Below are positions 7,209 to 16,800 of a stretch of 64,000 nucleotides of DNA, one piece after another. The stretch spans positions 5,186,501-5,250,500 of the forward strand of contig NZ_AP028672.1 of the NCBI RefSeq assembly GCF_041154505.1, given 5' to 3'. A model generated the notes under the pieces. The model was given only the letters and a program-made list of their open reading frames with translations, was not told the DNA's origin and searched no databases. Source of the DNA: Acidovorax sp. A79. GTDB lineage: Bacteria; Pseudomonadota; Gammaproteobacteria; Burkholderiales; Burkholderiaceae_C. A program made the translations under genes and the position numbers. The first letter of the stretch is position 1; each line of letters starts with the position of its first letter.

Positions 7209-8666
7209 ATGTCAGCATCCCTTCCCCAAGTTCTCGAATCCGTTTCGACGCTGAGCCTGATCGCGGGGCAACGCGTGGGCAGCGGCGCCAGCTTCGCCGT
7301 GCGCGACCGCTACTCGGGCGAGACGATCGCCCAGGTGGACCAGACCTCCCGGGAGCACATCCGGCAGGCCGTGGCCGTGGCGCGCCGCCATGTGAAGCAG
7401 GCGCCGGACGGCTACAAGCGTTCACGCATCCTGCGCAAGGCGGCGGAGATCATCCAGGCCCGCAGACAGCGCTTCATCGACATCATGGTGCTGGAGGCGG
7501 GGTTCACCGCGGCAGAATCGTCCGGTGAAATCGACCGCGGCCTGGATACGCTGGAAATCTCGGCCGAGGAGGCCAAGCGCATCTGCGGCGAGATGATCCC
7601 CATGGATGGCAACCCCGGCCAGAAAGATCGCATTGCCTTTACCCTGCGCACGCCGGTGGGCGTCGTGTGCGCCATCACGCCTTTCAATGCGCCGTTCAAC
7701 GCCTTGCTGCACAAAATCGCACCGGCCATTGCCGCGGGCAATGCGGTCATCCTGAAACCTTCTGGATACACCCCGTTGACTGCCAGCCTGATCTGCGACG
7801 TTCTGCTGGAGGCCGGCTGGCCCGCCGAACTCATTTCCCTGGTCCATGGAGAAGGCGCGGAGGCGGGGGAATGGCTGCTGGACGAGCAGGGCATCGACTT
7901 CTACACCTTCACCGGCAGCACGCGGGTCGGCCGCATCATCCAGCAAAAGGCGGGCAGCCGGCGCACGCAGCTCGAACTGGGCAGCATCGCCTGCACGGTG
8001 ATCTGTGACGACGCCGATCTCGACATGGCCTTGCCGCGCATTCTGCGTGCCACGTTCCGCAAGGCGGGCCAGGTGTGCACGTCGATCCAGCGCCTGTATG
8101 TGGCGCAATCCCGGGTCGAGGAAGTCGCGGCCCGGCTGGAACAGGCCACGCGCGCGCTCAAGAGCGGCGATCCGCGGCAGGCCGGGACCGATGTGGGGCC
8201 GATGATTGCCGAGAAAGAGGCCATGCGCGCGCAGGCCTGGGTGCTCGAGGCCGTGGCCCAGGGCGCACGGCTGGTCACGGGCGGCCAGCGAGAAGGGTCC
8301 GTGCTGGAGCCGACGATCCTGGCCGACGTGCGACCCGGGATGAAGGTGGTGGACCAGGAAATCTTCGCGCCGGTCGTCACCCTGATGCCGTTCCAGACGG
8401 TGTCCGAGGTCATCGACAGCATCAATGCCACGCCCTACGGCCTGGCCGCCGGTGTCTTCACCAATGACGTGAACACCGCTTTCTACATGGCCCGCCATCT
8501 GCGCGTGGGCGGCTTGCATGTGAACGAAACCTCCAGCTCGCGCAATGACGGCATGCCTTATGGCGGCGTCAAGGACAGCGGCTACGGCTTCGAAGGTCCG
8601 AAGTATGCGATCCGCGACATGACCGACGAAAAGGTCGTGACGTTTTCGCTGAGCACCCCGGCCTGA
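7209..8666 (+). CDS. NAD(P)+-dependent aldehyde dehydrogenase
   Basis: About 485 residues. I prefer the ATG at 7209, preceded by GGAG at 7196-7199, over the in-frame ATG at 7191. Aldehyde dehydrogenase superfamily features: cofactor segment TPFNAPFNALLHK and KPSGYTPLTA, TFTGSTRVG, the catalytic Glu in LELGS (about residue 255), and the nucleophilic Cys in KAGQVCTSIQR (about 288). LELGS replaces the more usual LELGG. The C-terminal EIFAPVVTL and PYGGVKDSGYG blocks are intact. Tight coupling with the upstream GMC oxidoreductase suggests sequential alcohol-to-acid oxidation in one operon, followed by a Bug-type binding protein for the substrate or product. Confidence 0.9.
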   Translation: MSASLPQVLESVSTLSLIAGQRVGSGASFAVRDRYSGETIAQVDQTSREHIRQAVAVARRHVKQAPDGYKRSRILRKAAEIIQARRQRFIDIMVLEAGFTAAESSGEIDRGLDTLEISAEEAKRICGEMIPMDGNPGQKDRIAFTLRTPVGVVCAITPFNAPFNALLHKIAPAIAAGNAVILKPSGYTPLTASLICDVLLEAGWPAELISLVHGEGAEAGEWLLDEQGIDFYTFTGSTRVGRIIQQKAGSRRTQLELGSIACTVICDDADLDMALPRILRATFRKAGQVCTSIQRLYVAQSRVEEVAARLEQATRALKSGDPRQAGTDVGPMIAEKEAMRAQAWVLEAVAQGARLVTGGQREGSVLEPTILADVRPGMKVVDQEIFAPVVTLMPFQTVSEVIDSINATPYGLAAGVFTNDVNTAFYMARHLRVGGLHVNETSSSRNDGMPYGGVKDSGYGFEGPKYAIRDMTDEKVVTFSLSTPA

Positions 8667-8793
8667 GATGGCTCGGCGCCCCGCAGCGGACGCCGCGAAT
8701 TTCACCAGCCTGCATGCGCCCTTGCTGAGCGCAATGGCCTTTGCTTGCCGTTCGAAGAGTGGCCGTCACGCTGGCCCACCGCGTGTGGCCACC

Positions 8794-8816
8794 GCCTCCC
8801 GAGGAGGCCGCCTTTT
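8794..8816 (+). terminator. Weak terminator-like hairpin after the aldehyde dehydrogenase
   Basis: GCCTCC (8794-8799), loop CGA, GGAGGC (8803-8808), then CGCCTTTT. The six-base-pair GC stem and short T run suggest partial attenuation in the 215-bp gap before the binding-protein gene. Confidence 0.35.
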
Positions 8817-8881
8817 GTCGTGGGGCGGCCTGGCGGCAAAAGATGAAACCGACCGTTGCTTGATTTTTTTGGAGACAAACC

Positions 8882-9883
8882 ATGAATACGAAGAAGACTT
8901 TCAGCATCTCGAAGATCGTGCGTGTCGTGCTGGGCCCCCTGGGGCTGGCGTTGAGCCTTGGGGCGCAGGCCGGGCCTTATCCAGAGCGGCCCATCAGCTT
9001 GATCGTTCCATATACCGCAGGGGGGGCGACAGACGTCTTGGCCAGAATGCTGGCCAAAGGCCTGTCTCAGGAACTGAAACAGCCGATCGTCGTGGAGAAC
9101 GTTCCCGGTGCCGGGGGATCGATAGGCCAGTCGCGTGTGGCCAGGGCCGCGGCCGATGGCTACACCCTCCTTCTGGGCAATGTCGGAACGCTGGCTGCGA
9201 ATGCCTCGGTCTACAAAAATCTGCCTTATGACGTTCTCAAGGACTTCACCCCGCTCGCCTCCGTGGGTGATGCTCCGCAGGTGCTTTCGGTGCGCGCCGA
9301 TTTCCCGGCGTCGAACCTGGATGAGTTCGCCGCCTATGCCAAGACGCATGGCGCGAAAATGAACTTCGGCGATGCGGGCGTCGGCTCGGGCGCCTTCCTG
9401 GGGGGCGTGCTGCTCAACGCCGGCCTGGGCATCAACGTGCCGCCCGTTCACTATCGTGGCGCGGCCCAGGCGACGTCCGATGTGATGGCCGGGCAGATCG
9501 ACTACACCGTGGAAAGCAGCAGCACGGCGGTCGGCTCGATTGCATCGGGCAAGATCAAGGGGCTGGTGGTGCTGAGCGCGCAGCGCGTGGGCGTGCTGCC
9601 GAACGTTCCCTCGGCCAGCGAGACCTCCTACAAGAATTTGAACTACACCATCTGGAACATGCTGCTGGTCAAGAAGGGCGTTCCCATGGCGACGGTCAAT
9701 ACGCTCAACGAGGCCATCAACAAGACGCTGGCCCAAGCGGACCTGCTGGAACGTTACAGGCAAATGGGCCTGGCGGTCCCCAGCGCCGCGCAGCGCAGCA
9801 CGGAAGGCGCCGAGAAGCTGCTGGCCGAGGAAGTGGCGCGCTGGCAAAAGCTCTTGAGCGAAGCGGGCGTGAAACCGGAGTAG
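8882..9883 (+). CDS. Bug/TctC-family periplasmic solute-binding protein
   Basis: 333 residues with an N-terminal signal sequence (basic MNTKKT, hydrophobic segment, cleavage near AQAGPYPERP). The mature start YPERPISLIVPYTAGGATD is the hallmark of the tripartite tricarboxylate transporter (TTT) binding-protein family, followed by VVENVPGAGGSIGQ. It binds small carboxylates in the periplasm. No TctA/TctB membrane genes are adjacent, so it is an orphan that must pair with components encoded elsewhere, or it acts as a sensor. TTGGAGACAAACC precedes the ATG. Ligand not deducible; the context suggests the acid made by the GMC/ALDH pair. Confidence 0.9.
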   Translation: MNTKKTFSISKIVRVVLGPLGLALSLGAQAGPYPERPISLIVPYTAGGATDVLARMLAKGLSQELKQPIVVENVPGAGGSIGQSRVARAAADGYTLLLGNVGTLAANASVYKNLPYDVLKDFTPLASVGDAPQVLSVRADFPASNLDEFAAYAKTHGAKMNFGDAGVGSGAFLGGVLLNAGLGINVPPVHYRGAAQATSDVMAGQIDYTVESSSTAVGSIASGKIKGLVVLSAQRVGVLPNVPSASETSYKNLNYTIWNMLLVKKGVPMATVNTLNEAINKTLAQADLLERYRQMGLAVPSAAQRSTEGAEKLLAEEVARWQKLLSEAGVKPE

Positions 9884-9911
9884 AGGCAAAGGCTCTCCCG
9901 GCCTCCCAGTC

Positions 9912-10814
9912 TCATTGGAACGTGGAGATGGTCCTGGCCAAGGCCACCAGCTTGCGGATGACGGTCTGGCTCTGGTCCATGCCCCACGCGGCATTGAAGG
10001 AAATGCGGGGAAAAGTCGGTGCGCCTTTCAGCGCAATGAGTTCGCCGCTTTTCAATTCCGATTCGATCAGGGGATAGGTCATCAAACCGATGCCCGTGCC
10101 GCAGCGGAGCAGCTCCTTCAGTGTCAATACATCGCCGCAGATATCGATCTTGATGCGGAGGCTGCTCTCCTTGACGAGTTTCGCCAGGATCGGATGCATG
10201 GGCGATTCTTTGGACAGCGACCACACGGGCTGCGAGCGCATCAGTTCCAGCCAGTGGGTCGCGGATTGGTCACCCTCGCGCCCCACAAGGGCCGGCGAGC
10301 CCACCAGCATCACGTCGACAGAGCCTATGGGCTCCACATGAAAGCGGTCGGAGGTCAGGGAAGGCGTGGCCATGAACACCAGGTCCAGGTGGCCCGTCTC
10401 CAGCTTGTTGACGCTCAGCGAGGTCTGCCCGACCTCCACCTCAAAATTCAGTTGCGGCATGGCCGCCCGCGCAGCGGTAATGAACTGCGAAAACCAGGTC
10501 TGGCCGATCAGGCCGGCAATGCCCAGGCGTATGAGCCCCGAGGCATGGGAGGCATCGTCGAGCGTGTGAATGACATCATCGATGGCGGCCAGGAGGGGCT
10601 TGATCTGCTGAACCAGCTCCCGCCCTTGCGTCGTCAGGTCCATCCTGCGGCCACGCTTGTGAAACACCGGAAAGCCCAGCCTTCCCTCCAGTTCCCGCAT
10701 GCGCGCGGAAACCGTGGGCTGGGTGGTGTACATGTGGTCCGCAGTGGCCTGGAAACTGCCTAGCTGTGCAATCTGGCACAGCGTCTGGAGATGCAGGATA
10801 TTTACTTTCGCCAT
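9912..10814 (-). CDS. LysR-family transcriptional regulator
   Basis: 300 residues. The N-terminal winged helix-turn-helix (about 3-62) includes LQTLCQIAQLGSFQATADHMYTTQ split by the recognition helix QPTVSARMRELEGRLG. The rest is a periplasmic-binding-like effector domain (about 90-295) starting GLIRLGIAG. It is convergent with the Bug gene, ending 28 bp after it, and so is not in the classical divergent arrangement. It may control the GMC/ALDH/Bug operon through the AT-rich promoter at 5.46 kb, but this is inference. Confidence 0.88.
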   Translation of the reverse strand: MAKVNILHLQTLCQIAQLGSFQATADHMYTTQPTVSARMRELEGRLGFPVFHKRGRRMDLTTQGRELVQQIKPLLAAIDDVIHTLDDASHASGLIRLGIAGLIGQTWFSQFITAARAAMPQLNFEVEVGQTSLSVNKLETGHLDLVFMATPSLTSDRFHVEPIGSVDVMLVGSPALVGREGDQSATHWLELMRSQPVWSLSKESPMHPILAKLVKESSLRIKIDICGDVLTLKELLRCGTGIGLMTYPLIESELKSGELIALKGAPTFPRISFNAAWGMDQSQTVIRKLVALARTISTFQ

Positions 10815-10941
10815 GTGGCCCTTTGTCGAATTCAGTGGACTCTGCCCCTGAGGCTACCTCAGGAGTCCTTGGTTCGGGAGGCAAAGCCCCGTCAGGGCAA
10901 ACACAGTAAGCTTGGGCCATTGTTTCAATGCTCCAGGTGCC

Positions 10942-11634
10942 ATGCGTATCGCCGTTCTAGAAGACGATGCCCTTCTGCAAGATGTCCTTCGCGCCGCGAC
11001 CCAAGGTGCGGGGCACGTGTGCCATGCTTACATGACAAGCGAATCCCTCCTCAAGGATTTGCGCCATCAGACGTTTGACCTCTTGATACTGGACTGGCAC
11101 CTGCCGGATATGGACGGGCCGGAGGTTGCCCAGGCCGTCCGCAAGGTCAGGCCCGATGCGATGCCGATCCTGTTCCTCACCCGGCGCAACGGCGAGCAGG
11201 ATGTCATCGAGGGGCTGACCTCTGGCGGCGATGACTTCATGACCAAGCCCGTCCGCATGGGTGAGTTGCTGGCGCGTATTCAAGCGTTGCTACGCAGGGC
11301 GCACCCGACCGTCATGGCGGATGTGCTGGACTTCGGTCGGTACCGGTTTGAACCCAGCACGCGGACGGTCGTGCTCGACGGCAAAAGCATCGAGCTGAAG
11401 AACAAGGAATACGAACTCGCGTTGTGCCTCTTTCAGAACCTCGGGCGCTTGATGTCGCGGGACCATCTGCGCGAGAAGGTATGGGCAGACGCCAGGGATG
11501 TCCACACCCGCACGCTTGACACACACGCCTCACGGCTTCGGACCCAATTGCTCCTGACCCCGGACAGCGGCTATGCACTTTCCGCCGTCTACGGGATCGG
11601 CTACCGGCTCGACAAGATTCACCAATCCGGGTGA
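10942..11634 (+). CDS. OmpR-family response regulator
   Basis: 230 residues from the ATG at 10942, where the receiver domain begins with MRIAVLEDD. The phosphoacceptor is Asp51 in LILDWHLPD; the acidic pair is Glu7-Asp8/9 and the conserved Lys lies in MTKPVR. The C-terminal winged-helix domain (about 125-228) has LKNKEYELALCLFQN and DTHASRLRTQL. It heads a three-gene set with a periplasmic binding protein and a hybrid kinase, and is the obvious output of that kinase. The gap to the binding-protein start is about 147 bp. Receiver plus winged helix is the TorR/OmpR layout. Confidence 0.9.
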   Translation: MRIAVLEDDALLQDVLRAATQGAGHVCHAYMTSESLLKDLRHQTFDLLILDWHLPDMDGPEVAQAVRKVRPDAMPILFLTRRNGEQDVIEGLTSGGDDFMTKPVRMGELLARIQALLRRAHPTVMADVLDFGRYRFEPSTRTVVLDGKSIELKNKEYELALCLFQNLGRLMSRDHLREKVWADARDVHTRTLDTHASRLRTQLLLTPDSGYALSAVYGIGYRLDKIHQSG

Positions 11635-11780
11635 TGATGGGCTGGGGTGGCTGCAGCCTTGCAGGTCCGTATATTCGCAGGCGCAGCCTTGGCCTTCCGG
11701 TTGCACCTGCCTGCGCCATAGGCGGCATGTCCACGGTCTCCCATCCTCCCGCGGTCTCTCGTTTTTCTTCCCCTCTGACC

Positions 11781-13055
11781 ATGTCCCATCGCTTTCCGCT
11801 TCATTGCCTTGCCTTGTGGCTCGCGGCCATCGCCCTGCCCGGATGGGGCGCAACGCCGAAGGCACCGCAGGGGGGTGTCAAGGTCATGCACTGGTGGGTC
11901 GCGGGCGGAGAGCGTGCCAGCATGAATGCGGTTCGTGACCATGCCCTGCTGAATGGCGTGGGATGGGCCGAGCACTCGTCTGCCGGCAGTGGGACGGCCC
12001 GCTATACCGAAGCGCTCGCCAGGCGCCGGCTGGGCCCCGAAGCTCCCACGGTCGCGCAGATGATCGGATTTGAAATCCATGCCTGGGCCCGCAAGGGCTT
12101 GCTGGAGAACCTGGACGACATTGCAATGCGCGAAGAATGGGACGAGGTCGTTCCCATGGACATTCAACGCTTGTCCAAATGGAACGGTTCATGGGTGGCG
12201 ACCCCTTTCAACGCCCATTCCACCAACTGGCTGTGGGTCAACAAGGCACTGGCACAGCAGCTTGGGGCAGCGCAGGCGCCAGACGGTTGGGCGGATCTCA
12301 TTGCCCTGCTGGACAAGGCCAAGGCCAGCGGCGTGTTGCCGCTGGCCATTGGCCACGAAGCGTGGGAGCACACGTTGCTGTTCGAGTCCGTGGCCGTGGG
12401 GGTCGGGGGCGCGCAGTTCTACCGCAAGGCATTCATCGACCTGGACCCCGGCGTGCTCGATGAGGCCCGGCTGACGCTGATTTTTGACCGCATGAAACAG
12501 CTGGCGGGCTACCTGGGGCCCCGTTTTCCGACACGGCGCTGGGACGAGGCAACGACATTGGTCAGTCGGGGGGAAGCCCTCTTGCAGGTGCAGGGCTCCT
12601 GGGTGGACGGCGAATTCACGGCAATGGGCCTGGCGCCCGGGCGGGAGTACGTCTGCTGGAGGTTTCCCGATACCCAGGGGGTCTACCTGTTCAATAGCGA
12701 TCAGTTCGTCTTTCTGCGCCAGCCTCAAGGCCGGCAACCCGCCCAGGCCGCGTTCGCCACGGTCGTCATGGGCCCGGCGCTCCAGGAAGACGTGAACCTG
12801 CGAACTGGTGCCGCGCCGGCGCGGGTGGATGTGTCCAACCAGCGCTTCAACAGCTGCGGGCGCCGCAACATCACCGACATGCGCAACGCCAACATGCGCC
12901 GGGCGATGATGGGCTCCATCGCAATGGGCAACGCCAACCCTCCGGCGGTCAAGACCGCCATCTACGAGGTCGTGTCCCGGCACTTCAAGGGGGAGTTGAA
13001 CACGCCCGACGCGGTCAAAGCCCTTCGCGGCGCCATCGCACAGGCCAGCCGATAA
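11781..13055 (+). CDS. Family-1 (sugar-type) periplasmic binding protein, probable sensor partner
   Basis: About 424 residues. I chose ATG 11781 because it gives a signal peptide (MSHRF, hydrophobic core, cleavage near GWGATP). The mature start KVMHWWVAGGERASMNAV resembles glucose/mannose-type binding proteins (VLHWWTSGGE). Further matches are GWADLIALLDKAKASGVLPLAIG and the tail with NMRRAMMGSIAMGNANPP. These proteins belong to the class II periplasmic fold and bind sugars. There is no permease or ATPase gene nearby; instead a response regulator precedes it and a periplasmic-sensor hybrid kinase follows it. The likely role is to present ligand to the kinase, as TorT does for TorS. The 10 bases before the ATG (CCCTCTGACC) are identical to those before the kinase gene. 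Confidence 0.8.
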   Translation: MSHRFPLHCLALWLAAIALPGWGATPKAPQGGVKVMHWWVAGGERASMNAVRDHALLNGVGWAEHSSAGSGTARYTEALARRRLGPEAPTVAQMIGFEIHAWARKGLLENLDDIAMREEWDEVVPMDIQRLSKWNGSWVATPFNAHSTNWLWVNKALAQQLGAAQAPDGWADLIALLDKAKASGVLPLAIGHEAWEHTLLFESVAVGVGGAQFYRKAFIDLDPGVLDEARLTLIFDRMKQLAGYLGPRFPTRRWDEATTLVSRGEALLQVQGSWVDGEFTAMGLAPGREYVCWRFPDTQGVYLFNSDQFVFLRQPQGRQPAQAAFATVVMGPALQEDVNLRTGAAPARVDVSNQRFNSCGRRNITDMRNANMRRAMMGSIAMGNANPPAVKTAIYEVVSRHFKGELNTPDAVKALRGAIAQASR

Positions 13056-13084
13056 GCCGTCGCCCATCCACCGTCCCTCTGACC

Positions 13085-15925
13085 ATGTTCCTCGCAAGAC
13101 ACATTTCACATTGGCGCCTGGCGGCAAAGATCGTTTTCCTGGTCGCCTTGATGGGCCTGATTTCCGTGGCGATCACGGTCTACGCCACCACCCAGATGCG
13201 CAGCATCGACCAGCGATACACGCACCTCATCGCAAAGGAGGCACAAGGTGCCCTGGAGCTGAGCGATGCTGCGCTATTGCTGTCGGAATCCAACCGCATC
13301 GTGTATGCCGTCCTGACCGCGCAGGAGGAAGCAACGATGCGGGCGGAGCTCGAATCGCTCAAGCGGTTGCATGGGGGGTTCAACGCCAAGGTTGCTTCGG
13401 TGCTGTCGTTGATGCCGGATGAAGCAACTGCCCTGCAGGCCATCGGCCAGCAGGCCGACGTGTCCTTTGCACAGGCCAACCGCATCGTTGAATCCGCCGC
13501 CCGCTGGCGCGGCGACCGCGCTTTGCAGATCATCCACGATGAGTTCGAGCCGGTGCTGCGGTCCCTGCAGCGGGACATGGCGCAGCTGCGCAGCAGATCT
13601 GTCGCGGGCTTCCAGCAAGCGAGCCAGCAACTGGGCGAAGCGACGCGCACCACGGTGGCGACTACGTTGCTCGGCGTGGGCCTGGGCCTGCTGTCCGTGA
13701 TGGCGCTTTCCGGGTGGGTGGGGGTTCATCAGATATCAAGACCCATCGCGCGTCTGACGCAAGGCATGCATCAGCTCACCTTGCGCCAATACGACACCCC
13801 GGTGCTGGGCACCGACCGCCGGGACGAGGTCGGCACCATGGCGAAGGCGATGCAGGTTTTCAAGGACAGCATGCAACGCGCAGACCGCCTGGCCATCGAA
13901 GTCGCCGCCAGCGCCGAGGCGAGGCGCCTGTCGGAGCAACTCGTAGACCTGACCAGCGCGATTCCCGGCGCGGTGTTTCAGCTCCATGTGCAGCCGGATG
14001 GCACCCGCCGCTATCTGTATGTGAGCGACAAGGCGGAGGATCTGCACAGCCGCACCGCAAGGGAACTGCTGGGGGACGAGGGCCGGATCGGCGTTGAGTA
14101 CGGAAACGCGGGCGATACGGCGCGCGACCGGTTCATGAAAAGCCTGGGCACATTGGAGCCGGTTCACTTCGCGGTGCAAATGGAGCGGGGTGGCCAGACC
14201 GTCTGGCTCGAGACGCTGGCGACAGCGCGGCGAACCCCCGACGGAGGCACCTTGTTCAACGGTGTATGGCTGGATGTGACGCAGGCCCAGTTGCAGGCCC
14301 ATGCGCTATCGAAAGCCAAGGAGGAGGCCGAACGCACGGCGGAAGAAAGGGCCGAGTTCCTGGCGATGATGAGCCACGAGATCCGCACGCCACTGAACGC
14401 CATCCTGGGATTGACCCAGCTTGCGCTCAAAGACCGGCTGGACAGCCCGCAGCGCGAGCGGGTCGAGAAGATGCAGCGGGCTGGCCAGCATCTGCTGGGC
14501 ATCGTCGACGACATTCTTGATTTCTCGAAGATCGACGGTGGCCACATGGTTCTGGAGCATGCGCTTTTTCAGCCGCGCCAGATGGTTGGTGATGTCGCTG
14601 GCATGTTCATCGACAAGGCCGATGGAAAGGGGCTCGAGCTGCAGATTGACGTGGACAGCGACGTGCCCACGGCAGTGTTTGGCGATTCGCACCGGATGGG
14701 GCAGATCCTCATCAACTATGTCAACAATGCCATCAAGTTTACGGAACGGGGCACGGTCTCCATCCACCTGCAGCTGGCGAACGAACACAGCCAAGGCCTG
14801 TTGCTGCGCTGCGCCGTGCGGGACACGGGGATCGGCCTCTCGCCTGACCAGGAGGCCGGGCTGTTCCAGGCGTTTCACCAGGCCGATGCCTCCATCACCC
14901 GCCGCTTCGGCGGCACGGGCTTGGGGCTGGCGATCTCCCGCCGCCTGGCCGACTTGATGGGCGGCGCCGTGGGGGTGGCGAGCACGCCGGGAGTCGGCAG
15001 CACCTTCTGGTTTACCGCGCTGGTTCAGAGGACCACGCCGGCCTCCAGGGAACACACCGCGCACCTCCCTCAGGCAGTGCCCGATATCGCAGGACTGAGC
15101 GGCCTGCGCGTGCTGGTCGTGGACGACAACGAACTCAATCGTCTCGTGGCGCGCGGCCTGCTGGAAGCCGGGGGCATGCGTGTTGACCTGGCCGAGGACG
15201 GGGCGGCCGCACTGGACAAACTGCAGTCCGCCCCCGATGGCACCTACGCCGCCGTGCTGATGGATATGCAGATGCCCATCATGGACGGGCTTACGGCCAC
15301 GCGCGAGCTGCGCGCACAGCCGAGATTCGCTGCGCTGCCCATCGTGGCCATGACGGCCAACGCCACGGCGCGGGACATCGAGCGGTCCCGCCAGGCGGGC
15401 ATGAACGACCATCTCATCAAGCCAGTCCTGGAGAGCAATCTCTGGGACACGCTCCACCGCTGGATTCTGCCGGGCGACATGCAAGCCAGGGCGCGCCATG
15501 TTCCTGCCACGATTGCATTGCAGGCCAGGGAAAGATATGGCGTGGACTTTGATCCCGCCGCGTTGGAGGAAATGCGCGCAGGCTTGTCCCCCGCAGAGCT
15601 CAGCGCCTTGACGGCGAAATTCGAACAGGACTGCACCCAGCGTCTGCGGCGCCTGGAGCAGGCCGCCACGGACAACGACCGGGCTCGGTTGCGCAAGGAA
15701 GCGCACGATCTTGCGGGCACGGCAGGGAGCTTTGGCCTCAATCGACTTGGTGAACTGGCTCAGACGCTGCATTCGTTGGCCTCGCTGGAAGCTGCAGGCG
15801 AACACTCCTTTGCCATCCCGCTGCAGGAGCTGCGGTCATGCGCGGAACGTGGTCTGAAGGAAATGCGCGACGCCGTTGCATCGCACGATGCGGAGCCCCA
15901 CCCGGCCAGCCCCTCGCGCTGGTGA
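13085..15925 (+). CDS. TorS-like hybrid sensor histidine kinase
   Basis: 946 residues. Predicted order: transmembrane helix about 14-34, mostly helical periplasmic sensor about 35-190, second helix about 196-217, HAMP to about 270, PAS-like region about 285-400, HisKA with phospho-His431 in [14 protein letters not shown], ATPase domain ([26 protein letters not shown]), receiver with Asp727 in [11 protein letters not shown], and a C-terminal HPt domain with His874 in [13 protein letters not shown]. It would carry out a multistep phosphorelay to the OmpR-type regulator at 10,942-11,634. The helical sensor with no ligand pocket recognised by eye fits sensing through the adjacent binding protein. 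The gap to the upstream gene is 29 bp, so the two are probably co-transcribed. Confidence 0.9.
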   Translation: MFLARHISHWRLAAKIVFLVALMGLISVAITVYATTQMRSIDQRYTHLIAKEAQGALELSDAALLLSESNRIVYAVLTAQEEATMRAELESLKRLHGGFNAKVASVLSLMPDEATALQAIGQQADVSFAQANRIVESAARWRGDRALQIIHDEFEPVLRSLQRDMAQLRSRSVAGFQQASQQLGEATRTTVATTLLGVGLGLLSVMALSGWVGVHQISRPIARLTQGMHQLTLRQYDTPVLGTDRRDEVGTMAKAMQVFKDSMQRADRLAIEVAASAEARRLSEQLVDLTSAIPGAVFQLHVQPDGTRRYLYVSDKAEDLHSRTARELLGDEGRIGVEYGNAGDTARDRFMKSLGTLEPVHFAVQMERGGQTVWLETLATARRTPDGGTLFNGVWLDVTQAQLQAHALSKAKEEAERTAEERAEFLAMMSHEIRTPLNAILGLTQLALKDRLDSPQRERVEKMQRAGQHLLGIVDDILDFSKIDGGHMVLEHALFQPRQMVGDVAGMFIDKADGKGLELQIDVDSDVPTAVFGDSHRMGQILINYVNNAIKFTERGTVSIHLQLANEHSQGLLLRCAVRDTGIGLSPDQEAGLFQAFHQADASITRRFGGTGLGLAISRRLADLMGGAVGVASTPGVGSTFWFTALVQRTTPASREHTAHLPQAVPDIAGLSGLRVLVVDDNELNRLVARGLLEAGGMRVDLAEDGAAALDKLQSAPDGTYAAVLMDMQMPIMDGLTATRELRAQPRFAALPIVAMTANATARDIERSRQAGMNDHLIKPVLESNLWDTLHRWILPGDMQARARHVPATIALQARERYGVDFDPAALEEMRAGLSPAELSALTAKFEQDCTQRLRRLEQAATDNDRARLRKEAHDLAGTAGSFGLNRLGELAQTLHSLASLEAAGEHSFAIPLQELRSCAERGLKEMRDAVASHDAEPHPASPSRW

Positions 15926-16080
15926 ATGCTCCGGCATCGAATTCAATCCCGCCAGGATCGACCGGTGGGCTGCCCCGGCCATGCAACCGGAAGGAATGCG
16001 CGGTGGCATCCTGGGTATGCTCAGCGCGCAATCCGTCTGCCGGGCGCTGCTGAGCCATGGATGGGGCAAATACGCCCGAC

Positions 16081-16755
16081 CTATTCCTCCGTCGCGCAAT
16101 TGGCCCGCTTGAGCGCAGCATCTATCCAGGCGTTGTCCTGGGAGCCGTCCGCGATCTCCGCCACCATCACGGCCTCGATCTCCTGCTTCTTGTGCGCAGC
16201 GGCCAGCAACTGCTCGGCCTGGCCGTAGGGCACGCAGAGCAGACCGTCGTCGTCGCCGATGACCAGGTCGCCGGGTTCGATGACCATGCCGTCGATGGCG
16301 ATGGGCACGTTGATCTCGCCGGGGCCATCCTTGTAGGGGCCGCGGTGCGTGACGCCGGCGGCGAACACGGGGAAGCTGTCCTTTCGCAGCACGGCGCTGT
16401 CGCGGATGGCTCCGTTGATGACGATGCCCGCAAAGCCCTTGAGCTTGGCTTCGCCCACCATGATCTCGCCGATGAGTGCGTTGGTGAGGTCGCCGCCCGC
16501 GTCCACCACGATCACGTCGCCGGGTTGCGCGATTTTCAAGGCCTTGTGGATCAGCAGGTTGTCGCCAGGGCGGGTCTTGATGGTGAGGGCCGGGCCGGCC
16601 ATGGCGGTACCGTCGTGCATGGGGCGCAGGCGTGGGCCGCCGGCCGTCATGCGCGACATGCAGTCGCTGACGTTGGCCACGGGCACGTCGAGGAATTGCC
16701 GGGCCAGTTCCAGGCTCACGGCGCGTTGGCGTTTCAAGATTTGGCAGCCGATCAT
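16081..16755 (-). CDS. RraA-like protein, probable 4-hydroxy-4-methyl-2-oxoglutarate/oxaloacetate aldolase
   Basis: 224 residues, an all-alpha/beta RraA fold by sequence: DCMSRM near the N-terminus, PGDVIVVDAGGD, ALIGEIMVGEAKLKGFAG and GAIRDSAVL. In HMG/CHA aldolases the Arg-Asp of this last motif and acidic residues of the GE segment position metal and pyruvate. It would cleave 4-hydroxy-2-oxo dicarboxylic acids to pyruvate plus an oxoacid, the last step of protocatechuate 4,5-cleavage or gallate pathways. It is the third gene of a minus-strand set after an NAD-dependent dehydrogenase and a Bug protein, consistent with carboxylate catabolism. No ring-cleavage genes are in the window. RraA proteins that are not aldolases exist, so the reaction is inferred. 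Confidence 0.75.
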   Translation of the reverse strand: MIGCQILKRQRAVSLELARQFLDVPVANVSDCMSRMTAGGPRLRPMHDGTAMAGPALTIKTRPGDNLLIHKALKIAQPGDVIVVDAGGDLTNALIGEIMVGEAKLKGFAGIVINGAIRDSAVLRKDSFPVFAAGVTHRGPYKDGPGEINVPIAIDGMVIEPGDLVIGDDDGLLCVPYGQAEQLLAAAHKKQEIEAVMVAEIADGSQDNAWIDAALKRANCATEE

Positions 16756-16800
16756 GGTGTGGTTCTCACTGGGATGGTAGATAAGTGATGGGTGGAGTGA

